Part shown: in pieces, positions 11,950 through 23,678 of the stretch | Layout of the letters: each line of letters starts with the position of its first letter | Position numbering within the stretch: the stretch's first letter is position 1 | Assembly (NCBI GenBank): GCA_948567375.1 | Contig: OX419755.1 | Location: 15,009,001-15,073,000, forward strand | Reading direction: 5' to 3' | DNA from: Lunularia cruciata | Taxonomy: Eukaryota; Streptophyta; Marchantiopsida; Lunulariales; Lunulariaceae | Length of the DNA: 64,000 bases | Program-made: the position numbers and the translations under genes | Notes under the pieces: model-generated | Told to the model about the DNA's origin: nothing | Database searches by the model: none | Seen by the model: only the letters and a program-made list of their open reading frames with translations

Positions 11950-12169
11950 GGGGAGAATCTTATATTTTATGAGGCCTAAATCATATGTTTAGGCCTCCAA
12001 AATTAGCTCTGAAGTTTTTAGGGTGCTTTTGATCTCTTCACTATTAGTGAAAGTACTCTTTTAGTGACACCTTTATATGATCTACATCAAGCACCATTTA
12101 TAACATCCTTAAAGATATTACCAAACCTATTTCCATCTCTAGATAATCTGTCTAGCTAATGATATTACA
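11950..12169 (-). mobile_element. Family A LTR fragment
   Basis: The sequence matches the reverse complement of the first part of the family A LTR: GTTTAGGCCTCCAAAATT, then the TATTAGTGAAAGTACTC block, ending GATATTACA at 12,169. Only about 220 of roughly 745 bp remain, and the junction with family B near 11,948 is not a clean LTR end. No target duplication is visible. Confidence 0.65.
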
Positions 12170-13130
12170 TGACTTAAACTCAACCTCTATTCTTTATCAC
12201 ATTCCTCCTCCAAAAACTTAGCTTTTGAAAATCTTTCTCCCTCTTTTCCTTTCTCCTCTCTCTTGAATATTCCTTTCTTCTTCAAAAAATTCTCTATTAC
12301 ACTCTCTTCTCCTGTTTCTCATAGACACTCCCTCTAAACCCACTCTTTCCTCTTTTGAATTCTCAAGATCCTTCTCTCTTTAAATTCTTGCTTTCACACT
12401 TGCTGTTTGAAAATCTCTTTAGCTCCTCATAATTCTACTTGCTTTAACCCAATTTTTGGACTCTATGTACTCTCTTCCTAAAACTCTATGATATCTACCT
12501 TTTAGAGAGAAAATTATTTATATTGAGCAAAAGTACTACCCAAGGATACACCTCTTAAAAAATATAGATTTATGAAACAAATAACAAAACATAGAACTAT
12601 ATAAATTTTAAATATTTTGAATAAAATAAAAAAACATAGAACTTAAAAAATTCAAAATTTTTAATTTTGATATCTATATACTTGAAAAAGTAACATGCAG
12701 CATGGATTTAGTGCATCATTTACCCACTCTCTCTAATTGAGATACCCACTTTCCATTTGGATAACAATATATCTCTTACATATATTCAAATCTGACTTTT
12801 GTAACTTTTGGTCTATCACTCCACATGATGTACTCGGGCTCAAGTAAAGAACTAAAGAAATGTGTGCACCATGAGTATCATGAGCACCTTGAGTGGCCCA
12901 AGTATCCCAAGTATCTTGACTATCAGGAGTACCTTGAGACTCACATGTATAAAATTAACTCATAAAAAAAATGAATTTCACTTTTACAAAGCACACTTGA
13001 CATATAATATGAGCAACTGATATAGTTTATTACCACTTGGATTCACTTGGTTGGCAGTTGAAAGCCAAACACTGATTCAATACTCTATTTCTAATCTCCC
13101 TATATTCTCTACAAAGCTCAATAACACCTC
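12170..13130. other. Non-coding stretch with a pyrimidine-rich segment
   Basis: I see no gene. From about 12,180 to 12,480 the plus strand is strongly C/T-rich (many TCTCTT and CTCCT runs). It then becomes AT-rich. It matches neither family A nor family B internal sequence. Confidence 0.5.
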
Positions 13131-13590
13131 AAACTCCATTATTTGAATCTATCTCTTTAACAAAATGACCATCTTCTTGTTCTGCCCATATACTTGGCCA
13201 ATTGCTAAGGAAATTATGCAAAATTATGCATACCATCACACACTTAAAAAAATATGAATTTCTTAAGGGATCATTCAATTGAATCTTGATTGCTCAATAA
13301 ATGCTATCTTGCCTTTAGAACTCCTCTGTAATGCTCATTCAAGACTTGGGTACGTGCTACATATCAATTGAAATCAAAATTTTCTTCAAAACTTGCTTTT
13401 TTGAAGAATGGAACAAGGTGATACATTTGCACATAGTCCACATCCCTTAACAAATAGTGTGATTTCTCAAACAAAGTACAATCTACTTGGGTGTTTAAAC
13501 CACTCCAATTGGAGACCTCCATAAGCAAGCAATATCATTGCATGATCTTGGCATACTTGAGAAACTATATAAAATACAACTATAAGTATT
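13130..13590 (-). pseudogene. Decayed PIF/Harbinger-type transposase (DDE_Tnp_4) remnant
   Basis: On the minus strand, allowing frameshifts, the order of motifs is typical of the C-terminal half of a Harbinger/HARBI1-like transposase. They are YLLRDVDYVQMYHLVPFF near 13,390-13,460, then QVLNEHYRGVLKAR near 13,310-13,350 (the usual E-x2-IG-LK-RF motif), then CVMVCIILHNFLSNW near 13,190-13,235 (the usual C-V-LHN block). Stops separate the segments and no terminal inverted repeats were found. The family assignment is by motif recognition only. Confidence 0.5.
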
Positions 13591-13773
13591 AAGAAACCCA
13601 TAGTTTCTACAATTATCCACTAATCACTAGCTTACAACAAAACTGATCAGATATATAGTAGCTTAAAGCAAAACTATACACTCTTGGTGCTTATTTCTCT
13701 AATAAACACCTAATAGGTTATACACCTAATAGGTTCCTGCCCTAATATTACGCCAAATAGACGTACGCATGAA

Positions 13774-14414
13774 CCAAAATAGACTTGAAAACCTTAGAAC
13801 CACCAGTTAGACATATGATTTAAAGGTAATAATTGGTTTGGTAACATTTGGAAGGATGTTACACATGATGGACTAAATAGATCAAAAAGAGGTATCATCA
13901 AAAGGAGACTTCTACTAATAGAGTAGGTATTTGAATATGCCTAAAATCTTTGAAGGCAATTTTGGAGGCCTAAACGGATGAATTAGACCTAAAAAATGTG
14001 CACATTTCCTTCTCCTCTCTCTCCATTGAAGGAAAGGCTGGCCTTCCCTCCCGCTAGTTTGTCTTGTCAGGAGCTTTTCAATGGTACCTCACCCACGTGA
14101 TTCAAAGATTCCTATAGGAAGATTCTCTAAAAGTTTCCCTTTGGTCAAAGTATGTTTCACCAACCAGATAGGACTAAGATTGACATGTCACCCATCCAAG
14201 TAAGTAATCCAAGGGTGGAGCTTGCTGAAATTTCACCTATCTATGTGCCTAATCATATGGTGGGGCTTCCTTGGAGGAAATCCTCATTGTCTATATAATA
14301 AAGAGAAGGTGCTCCTTTGGGGCATCAGAGGTTTGAGTGAAATTGTGTGTTTCTCATGGTGTGTTTCTCTTCAGGAAGAGAAAAACAGAGGTCTCCTATC
14401 CTCAGAGTATTACA
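13774..14414 (+). mobile_element. Family A copy A2, 5' LTR (5'-truncated)
   Basis: The alignment to other family A LTRs begins inside the LTR, at about position 140 of the full-length repeat (AAAATAGACTTGAAAACCTTAG). It runs to the terminal GAGTATTACA at 14,405-14,414. The first part of the LTR is missing. The following base is A, then a degenerate primer site (TGGTATCAAATC at 14,416-14,427). Confidence 0.8.
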
Positions 14415-14415
14415 A

Positions 14416-14427
14416 TGGTATCAAATC
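14416..14427 (+). promoter_or_regulatory. Primer-binding site of copy A2 (degenerate)
   Basis: TGGTATCAAATC lies one base past the 5' LTR and differs from the canonical TGGTATCAGAGC at three positions. Position and spacing match copy A1. Confidence 0.7.
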
Positions 14428-14999
14428 AGGTGTTGTCATCCAAGAGAGAGGATCACCCCTCTTGGAAGAACATAGGCTATTGAGACTGAGTAATTTTGAG
14501 GAGAGACATCCTGGTGTAATTGGTAGATTAGGAGTGTGCTAGAGGGAGGCTCCAGGAGGACAATATCCAGCACCTTGCTTTCCATTCTTGAATCCATTCC
14601 ACATCAAGATTATGTATATTCAATAAGAGCAAGTGAGAGTCTATCTTGTTTTTCACTTTGGAGCAGAGTTCATGGATATAGTGATGAATTCACCAAACTT
14701 AGTGATTTTGGTTGTAGTAATTTACAATAAAGAGTGGGATTTGAAAATCTACATTTTGTTGTGGTGGATTTGAATGTCCTAAATCCTTTCCTTTCAACAC
14801 TCAAGTAGAAATTTGTTATGCAGTGAGACCAAAAGTGATGTTTAGAGATTTCATGGTTAGGAATTTTAGTGAGGAATATTATCAATGAGTGGTAGCTTTT
14901 GAGGTCCCAATGATAGTTCCAATAGTTTGTGCACCCTCCAAAGTGATCATATTAACTCTCTATTGAAGTAGAAAATAACAATTGAGTGTTGCAAGAACC

Positions 15000-16100
15000 A
15001 TGGATCCGTAGTTGTAGGAGTTGGTGCAAGGAATGCATGGGATGTTGAACAAATTTTGAGAGATTAAGATGACTTTGGAGGCATTACAAAGTCAAGTACA
15101 GACCCCCAGGAATGATAAAGCAATGCAAGAAGAAGAGCCATCTCAAAACCCAATACTTGTGATTGAAGTACTTGGAAAAGCACCTGTGTCTACATACCTG
15201 GTCAACAATGAAGGTACATTGCTACTCCGGATGAAGAAGACATGCAACATTGAGCCTTACAAGGGGCAACATACAATGGGAGTAGTGGAGAATTGGATCT
15301 CAAGAATGAATTGGTATTCCTGATTGTTTTCAATAGAGATCATTGAGCATGCTGCAGGCACACGCATGTAGCATGTGGGTACTTGATTGATAAAGCTCTC
15401 ACATGGTACAATGATTGGGAACAATCCATGTTGACAAAGAGAAGGGAGGTCAAGTGGACAACAATGCAAGAAGGATTGCTAATGAATTTCTAATCAGTGG
15501 ATTTGGTGCAGATGGCTCGGATCCAACTATGGGGATTGAAACAAAAGAACATCATCCAAGAGTATGTGGAGGCATTTTTGGATCTACAAGTTGCAATAAC
15601 CAACATGAGTCCATTAGAGGCTCTCAACAATTGCAAATGAGGGATGAAGGAGCAGATTTGCCAAGAAGTCATGGTTCAAAATCCTTGCTCGTTATTTGAA
15701 GCTATTGTTTGTGCATAGAGAATAGTAGGGGCATTGGGTGCAGGTGAAGGAGTAGTTCCACCTCAACATTATTGAGCAGAAATGCCACACACGGGTGGAC
15801 CAATACAGATGGAAATGTGCAACCTTTGGTTTTGAGACTGAGGAGCACAACCGATTCAAGGAGAGCAAGGATGGGTAGAAGAATGGAGAGATGGAGTCCC
15901 ACAAGGAGAAGGAACTCAAGAAAAACAATGTTGTTGTTACAATTGTGGCCATATTAGGCACATATCTACCAACTATTGTGCTTGCCTCCCCAGAGGCCCT
16001 TGGCTTTCATATAGGCAATCTTTGAGCAACATGGAGAGACAAACTGAAGAGGAAGAGATGGAAATCACTTCGGAAAACAAAGATCACCAATAAATGTACC
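15000..16100 (+). pseudogene. Family A copy A2, gag with zinc knuckle
   Basis: The ATG at 15,000 is followed by MDP, a stop, then ELVQGMHGML, parallel to A1. The capsid region reads NIEPYKGQHTMGVVENWISR at about 15,247-15,306. The zinc knuckle lies near 15,935-15,980 and is degraded: CYNCGHIRHISTNYC-like, with the glycine and the spacing disturbed. Several stops and at least one frameshift prevent full-length translation. The leader 14,428-14,999 has no gene. Confidence 0.75.
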
Positions 16101-16179
16101 TTGTGGCCTTATTGGCTCAATAAGGAAGCAAAAAAGTGAAGGAAGGAAGAAGACAAGAGCGCAAAGGTCCCAAAAGGCA

Positions 16180-17420
16180 ATCTCACAATTGATTGTTGTG
16201 AATGGAATCCTAGAAGGCAATCAAGTGAGAGTATTAATAGGTATGAGAGCAACAAAGAATTTCTTGTCTCACTTGGTTGCAATAAGATTGGGAATGGATC
16301 TAGAGAGAGATGAGAATGAAGAAGTAGAGTTACCTAACGGGCAAACAAAGAGGATTGAATCATTACCTATATGGGTAACACTTTCTATAGGAGAATATCA
16401 AGAGTGGCGAGTGATACAATTAGCTTGTTATGACGCAATCTTAGGCATGCCATGGATGGAGCATTACAACCCTATGGTAGATTGGAGGAAGAAAGTAGTG
16501 AGAACACACAAATGGTCAATCATTGGGGTTAAAGAAAAATCACACAAGAAAGAATTGCCTCTCTATGCCATAGGAACAATAGCTATCTATAAGACCAATA
16601 GATTTTTCATGGGTGTAATAAGAGAAGTCTAGAGTGCACAACTTGATGGAAAAATTCCTAAGAAATTAAAGGATGTGGTAAATGAGTTTCAAGATGTCTT
16701 TCTCAATGATCTACCTATAAGATTACCACCAAAAAGGAGAGTAGATCATAAAATTGAGACATTCTTGAGAAAGACACCTCCTTGTAAGGCCCCATATCAC
16801 CTATCACCTCATGAGTTGGAGGAGTGTAAGAATAAAATTGAGGATATGCTGCAAAAAGGGTTCATCCAACCCAACGTATCACCATATGGGGCTCTTGTCT
16901 TGTTTGTGAAGAAGAAGGATTATGCAATGCACATGTGCATTGACTATTGGGGTCTCAATCAACAAACAATGAAGAAAAAATACCCCTGACCTTGCATGGA
17001 TGATCTGTTTGATCAACTCAATGGAGCAAGACACTTCACCAAACTAGACTTACGGAGCGGTTACAATCAAATTGAAATTGTAGAGGAGGATGTGTACAAA
17101 ATTGCCTTTCAAACCACGAGTATCTCATGATGCCTTTTGGCCTCACCAATACACCTATCACTTTCATGAGTATAATGAATGACATATTTTGTCCATATTT
17201 GAATAAGTTTAATATTCTCTTTCTAGAAGACATCTTAGTATATAGTAGCACAATGACAAAACACAAACAACATCTATGAGAAGCCCTCCAGATTCTAAAA
17301 CATAATCAATTGTATGCTAAATCTCTCAAAGTGTGAGTTTGGCAAGTCTGAAGTAGACTACTTAGGGCATAGAGTAAGTGCAGAGGGTATTCAAGTATTG
17401 ATAGATAAAATAGAGTTAAT
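16180..17420 (+). pseudogene. Family A copy A2, protease and reverse transcriptase
   Basis: The protease frame at 16,189-16,632 is open for 147 codons (LPNGQTKRIESLPIWVTLS, YDAILGMPWMEHYN). Its active site has decayed to GMRAT in place of Asp-Thr-Gly-Ala-Thr. The reverse transcriptase begins about 16,675 ([10 protein letters not shown]), continues through [10 protein letters not shown], and is broken by a stop near 16,988. The MPFGLTN and FLED active-site blocks follow in shifted frames near 17,130-17,240. The position equivalent to A1's TGA stop after CIDY is TGG here. Confidence 0.8.
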
Positions 17421-19486
17421 TCAAAAATGGCGTGCCCTAGAAGATCAGACTCAACTCAAGAACTTTTTGGGGTTGATGGGATTCTATTGTTGATTTGTCA
17501 AGGACTTCTCCAAGGTTGCACAACCTTTACTGGCACTACTTGGCAAGAAGAAGAAGTGGACATAGGGAACCGCACAAGAGTTGGCCTTTCAAGAATTGAA
17601 AGCTATCCTGCTACATGCATCAATCTTGAAATGGTATGACCTAAAATGTCCAATCAAGTTGGCTATAAATGCATCAAGTGTAGCAATAGGAACAATCCTA
17701 CAACAAGAGTGGCATGATAGATGGCATCCAATTGCATATTTCTCTCAAAAGTTGTTATCGGCAGAGTGCAACTTTCACACCACAAAATGAGAAGAGTTGA
17801 CTATTGTCCTTGCAACCAAGTATTAGAAGCACTATCTGGGCAAGAAGGCATTTGTAGTAGAGACAAACCACAAACCTCTAGTCTACCTCAAGATGTAGAA
17901 AGATCTATCTCATTGCCAAATTTGGTGGGCAGAGAGACGACAATGCTTCAACATGAAAATCACCTACATGGAAGGTAAGAAACAACTTGCATATGCAAGT
18001 TGATGGTAAACAATATGGTGGCAAAGGTTAAGATTAACTCTGAATTCTGGCCAGAGATTCTGGCTGCTACAAAAATTGATCCACAGATTGTAGGAGCGCA
18101 ATCATCTAAAGGGGTCATTAGCACCCAAGGACTCACTTTTCATGATGGCAGATTATGGATCCCAAATGTCCCAAAATTATGCACCACCATTCTAGCAGAA
18201 CGTCATGATTTGGCCATTGTAGGTCATGTCAAAGTGGACAAGACCTTGGATGCAGTCCAATGCCATTACTATTTGCCCAAGATGAGCAATGACATGATGG
18301 ACTATCTGCTCAATTGCCTACTCTGTCAAGAAAACAAAGCTTCTAATGAAGCTCCTACTGGGCTCTTTCAACCTCTCCCCACTCCTACACAACATTGGGA
18401 ACAGGTGAGTATGGACCTTGTTTGTGAATTACCCAAGACCACCTAAGGGTTTGACTCCATCATGGTCTTTTTGGACCGGCTCAACAAAATGATTGATGTA
18501 CGCCCTACCACTAAGGATGTTAACGCTCCATAACTAGCTCAATTATACTTAAATGTAGTCTTCTCTCACCATGGCTTGTCTCGAGTACTCATCACCGATA
18601 GAGGCACTCAATTCACCAATTTTTTTTGGCAAACACTCTTTGGTTTCTTCAAAACCAAGTTGGCTATATCCACAACTTACCACCCCCAAACAGATGGGCA
18701 AATAGGATGGGCTAATCGCACTTTTGAAGACATGCTACGCGGCTTCACCTTAGAGGAGCAAGAAAGGTGGGAGACCCTACTCCCATTGGTGGAATTGCTT
18801 ACAATAATTTGGTGAATGCATCCACCCATGTCACTCCATTCTTCCTCATGTATGGTGAGCATCCTTTCACACCTTCTAGCTTGATGAGGATCCATCCAGT
18901 GGCTACCAAGGTCAAAGCAATCAACACATTTGTTTCTAAAATCCAACAAGGTGTGGAGCATGCAAACCATAGATTGCAAATTGCACAAAATTGACAAACA
19001 CAATATGCCAATGCACACCGTATGCACATGGAGTTCAATGTTGGGGATTAGGTGTAGCTATCTACAACCAACCTCACACTAGTTGGCTCTTGTAAGCTCA
19101 TACTCCATTTTACGTGGCCTTTTTCTATTCTTTGTTGAGTCGGCATTGTGGCCTATCACCTCAAGCTACCACTACACATGAAGATCCATCCAATGTTCCA
19201 TGTTTCCCTACTATGTAGATATACTCCCCGATCATCCCACTGTCATTCCACACAAGACATTTGACCTTGTTTGACACTCACCGATGGCAAGGAGGAATAT
19301 GAAGTGGAGCGTATCCTCCAAAAATGCATGTGTGGTACTCACCATCCGTGGGTGGACTATCTGGTATAGTGGAAAGGTTACCCTCTTTATGAGGCAATTG
19401 GGGAGCCTGCTGCTAATTTGACCCATGCACCGCTGTTGGTGCAAGCATTTGAGCAACAACTGCACAACGAGGACGTTGCATATTAA
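17421..19486 (+). pseudogene. Family A copy A2, RNase H, integrase and chromodomain
   Basis: RNase H spans about 17,580-17,960; its catalytic TDAS motif has become INAS. The integrase follows. It has an N-terminal zinc-binding region ending CLLCQENK (about 18,315-18,345), VSMDLVCELP with the first catalytic Asp (about 18,408), and LITDRGTQF with the second (about 18,588). The third block is HPQTDGQIGWANR, where the catalytic Glu of TERANR has become Gly. A chromodomain closes the protein near 19,290-19,480 (YEVERILQK, then WKGYPLYEA). The chromodomain places family A in the chromoviruses, which use it to guide integration to chromatin. Confidence 0.85.
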
Positions 19487-19497
19487 AAAGAGGGAGG
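19485..19497 (+). promoter_or_regulatory. Polypurine tract of copy A2
   Basis: AAAAAGAGGGAGG sits two bases before the 3' LTR, the expected plus-strand primer. The same tract occurs as AAAAGGAGGGAGG at 34,540-34,552. Confidence 0.75.
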
Positions 19498-19499
19498 TG

Positions 19500-19755
19500 T
19501 GTAATACCAAGAGCTAGCCATATGATCTAGATGTGAAATTTGGTTTGGTAACATCTGGACTGATATTATACATCATGGAAAAATAGTTCAAATAGAAGTA
19601 TCACCAAAAAAGTACTTGTACTAATAGAGGCAAAAACCGAAATAGATTTGAAAACCTTAGAACCAATAGCTAGACATATGATTTAAAGGTGAGGATTGGT
19701 TTGGTAACATCTGAAAGGATGTTACACATGATGGACTAAATAGATTAGAAAAGCA
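19500..19755 (+). mobile_element. Family A copy A2, 3' LTR (3'-truncated)
   Basis: It starts TGTAATACCAAGAGCTAGCC immediately after the polypurine tract. It follows the LTR consensus for about 255 bp before matching stops near 19,755. The remaining two thirds are absent. Together with the 5'-truncated left LTR, this means both outer ends of copy A2 have been lost. Confidence 0.8.
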
Positions 19756-21847
19756 CCATTCTCATGATACTCAAATCTATTTAGAGCTAGAGTGAACTAT
19801 ACTCACACTAGAATTTGATGTTTGTAAGACAAATTCTTAAACACATGATGCTTCTTGACAACATCCACTAAAGCTTGAAATGATAAGAAAAATTAATCCT
19901 TGTAAGTTGTCTAAATGCACCAAACTCTAACTCACTGCAAAATATGAAGACAACCTCAAAACTTCAACCATATTGAATCTTATGTTGCAAATACCGAGAA
20001 GTATGTGTGAAATTCCACCACCTAAATAACAACTCTAATGTATATCTAACGTGTCACTCTAAACATCCTCGTTCACATCATAGCCTTAGACAAAGTCATT
20101 TCCATCATCTCATTTGTTACCCTTCAAATGCATTTCATGATTTTGTGGTAAAGGAAGGAATGAGTACTTGTACATGGTATTCTTGAGATTCAATGATTGT
20201 AATCTATTCTTCGAGCAAGCATTCACTAATAAAAGGAAAGGGTATTCGCTAATAGGAAGTGTATTTACATATTCTCATCTATGGGTATCCACAGATTTTA
20301 ATTCGAGGGAGGTATTTGAGGAATTACTAATCGTGAAGAATATGAATGAGTGTTGTGTACAATCTCTCTTGAGCTCTCAAGAGACTTGATTTCAATTTCA
20401 ATTTAGACTGTCAATTTTGAATCTTGATCAATTAATATTCCGACCTCAATTTTCCATTTACTAATTAATGTCTGATCAGGCTCAATTAAGATTTACAAAT
20501 TTGCCCATAACAAAAAAAAAAAGAGGGTGACAATTTAGAGTACATATCACAATTGTACGACAATAAATAAAACCTCGTCATTTTCTTCTGTACTCTCAAT
20601 CTTTTGATGTTGAGGGTTGAACACTGCAGAAAATTATTTTATAGAGTCCCTACAAACCACTTTATGGATATTTAGCTAGCCCATAAAAGTAAATCTAAAC
20701 CTTCTAATCTCTACCATTAGTGTTTCTGACCAACAGCGCTCCCTCGTAGAGGGTTTGGTAGGTCCTGCCCTGAAGAGTAAGGAATAACTCATTGGTCTCA
20801 AAAGATCTTCTATGGAAGCAATAGAGATGACGGCTCCACCATATGACAACCTTTGCAGGCGGATCACATCGTCACTCGCAGCCGTTAAGTTTATACACCG
20901 ACCGCGAAGAAATGTGTGATGGTACTTGGTGCAGCCGGTGAGAGACCGTATAGTAACCTTCATTTGCCTGGACCACACAAATTGTTTAAAAAAAATAGAA
21001 TTCAAGCTTATGCTGATTTTCCTTTCTCAAATACCGACATTTTTCTTTCAATTTTTTTATCATATCATTGAACAAGTGAACCATGATTTACTACGTTAAA
21101 AAACCAAGTAAATTAGGGAGGCAAATTATAAATATTTCAACAAGGTTGTTGTGTGTCAAATATAAATACACTTAAGTATACCATTATATTTTTCAAATAC
21201 ACCCTTATATTCATATTTTATCAAATATTTTAGAGTGAAATATTCTGCCTATCCTCTAGATTGAAAGATAATTTAAAACTTTTCTTCTCAACTTATTAGT
21301 ATAACCACTACACATACGTTTAGAGACTTTTGTTGTTGCTTTGAGACTTTTCTTCTCTTGATACTCTTTTAACACTTTTGTATTTTAGGGAATACGGAGT
21401 TTATAAGGACTAGGAGGAAGTAAATTAATACTTTTAATCACTATTTTTGAGAAATGCATGTTTTAGATTAGTATTGATACAACTCAAAATTTACAAGCAA
21501 AAATCTAAAAAACTATTTACAGAAAGTATTTAACTTTAAATCATGAGAAAATTATAGCATCTTCCCCAAAGACCAATTATGATACATGATTACACATAAA
21601 TATACAACATGAAGTCGTTTTCATTGTTTGATAATCACGAGTCTTTACTGCTCTATAATTGTATTAATGGAAGTGGTAATACTAAGAGAACAACTTAATT
21701 TTAATTTAGTCAAAATAGATTAATTATAAAAAATAGATTTCTTTTGTTTAAATTTTTAGTAAGACTTGTATGAAGATCAGACCTGAATATACAAAAATAA
21801 GACCAAGATAGCTCAAGATAAAAAGCAAACACGAACGACAACATACA
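19756..21847. other. AT-rich non-coding stretch between A2 and B2
   Basis: No gene is recognised. Between 20,676 and 20,970 composition is less AT-rich, and a 109-codon open frame runs on the minus strand without a domain I can name. The rest is AT-rich, with an A-run at about 20,510-20,522. Confidence 0.5.
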
Positions 21848-22258
21848 TGTCACGCCATTTGTAGTATCGCATCTAGATTGGACATTGGAGTTGCAATGAT
21901 AGAAGTTAGAGTTATTTCAACAATTCCTCAGAGACTACTTTCTGACGGTCAGATTTTGTGTTTGGGGTACTGACTTTACTTTGCACCGTCGAGTGTGCCG
22001 TCAGCGGGACCTTTAGGGTTCAGAACTAGCTCAAGTCTAGTGTGTATACTTTCAAAGTGCAGCTCCAGAGAGCTCACTTGTCTGATGTTGAGCCTTCGAG
22101 TTCCTGGCTATGGTGGATAGAGGCCGGCGAGCATCACCTTGATTCTCTATGCTTGACTGTAATCAATGCCTAGTTGTTGGTAGTTTATAGAGTGACAGAT
22201 CAAGTATTGATTTGATTTGAGTTGAGTTGAGTTGAGAGTGGTAAACAATCTGATTACA
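21848..22258 (+). mobile_element. Family B copy B2, 5' LTR
   Basis: It begins TGTCACGCCATTTGTAG and ends CTGATTACA. It aligns closely with 37,516-37,960, and more loosely with 1095-1545; all three share the same left boundary. No standard initiator-Met primer site follows directly. A TTGGTATCAGC string lies much further on, at about 23,650, inside what appears to be coding sequence. The right boundary is therefore less certain than the left. Confidence 0.7.
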
Positions 22259-23678
22259 TCAAAGAAGTGAAGTCAAGGGGAAATTGGGTGCAGGAACTTT
22301 GAGTGTTGGTGGTATCTCTAAGCTAGATGGATCGTTGGTAGCTCAATTCAAGTTCAAATTTTTCCTAGTGTGCAGGAGCTTATTCAATTGATGCAGATTT
22401 TGTAGTAAGGCAGACGGTGTGTGGAAACGTTGGCCAATTTTTGAGCACAAAAGGAGCAAATTTTGAGCAGTGGTTGTGATTTTGAGCTCAAGAGGTGAAG
22501 GCAGGACCAATTTGTTGCAAGTTGGGCTTAGAAAGTCAAATTGAAGGTAGAGTTGGAAGCTATTCTCATGAATTTGTGATTTGGAGAAACCCGTATTGTC
22601 AATTTGGCTTGAGTGGAAAATTAGCAGGAGATTTGGCGGACAGCCAACTTTAGGGTTTACGTCAAATTTTGGCTAGATTTTATGTCAGATTTTGGCCTGA
22701 TTTGGAGGACTTCTGCTAGTTTGGAGGACTCTTGCAAGTTTGGAAAAGTTTTTGCCAATTTTGGAGGAGGTTCAAAGTGGCAAGAAGAAATGCCTCATTT
22801 GGCATTTAGAGGCTTCAAGGCATGTGGGCTATGAGAGGCTACGAAGGCCTAGAAGGGCCAGCAAGCCAGCTTACTAGCATGAGGCTAGCTAGTTTAGAGT
22901 AGATCTTGGTCATTGGTTGGCAAAATCTGCCTTTCCTGCTAGATTGTGTGCAATATGGTTTGACCCCTAGATCTCTTGTTCCTAGATTGGTGCCCTAGCC
23001 AACTGGTCCACCCTCACTTGTTGTCCTAAGGACTGTGCCATTGTTATCTATACACATGTATCTTTGGCTAGGAGAGGCAATTTGATCCCATTCTTGGTGA
23101 TCTTGGTAGCTTAGGACTTAGATACAAACTTCTCTTATGTCAAATGCCAAATGGTGGTAGAGTCAATCTCGTGTTGTGTTATGAGATGGAGGGTTTTTGT
23201 TTAGATTTCTTGTGATTGGACCCCCTCCATTCCTTACTTTCTATTTTTGCACCACGTTTGTGTGAGGTGCCCTGACTTTTGAGCATTGGTGCTATGGTGT
23301 GCTCTCCGTAGTGAGGCTAGAGTGATGACCAGTCAAACTACCTTTGTTTCTCTCCGGTGAGGCAGGAAGTGATGACTTGTAGACCATGCGAGTGCATGTT
23401 ATGATGGCAGGTTACAGGTTGCCCTTTCCCCTAGTGTAGTTATCTTGGTTAGAGTTACATTAGTGGGTGGTGCTTAGTTGGTATTGGCACGTGGTGGTGT
23501 TGGCACTTGGTGGGGTACTTGCGGTTGTGACTTGTAGTTGCAGTTGGTGGTTCTGGTTTGCTATTGCGGTTACTTTGTCACGACGGAGTTCTTTGGAGAT
23601 TCCAAAGGAGTTAGCCTTGCAATACGCAGTGGGTTTACTCGAAGTGGTGCTTGGTATCAGCCTTTATCTCAGGTCCTA
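22259..23678 (+). mobile_element. Family B copy B2, leader
   Basis: No gene is recognised over most of this stretch. It aligns with the B1 leader. A frame open from about 23,538 leads into gag, so translation might begin upstream of the ATG used below. The alternative reading, that part of this stretch is a long LTR ending near the TTGGTATCAGC at 23,650, cannot be excluded. Confidence 0.5.
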
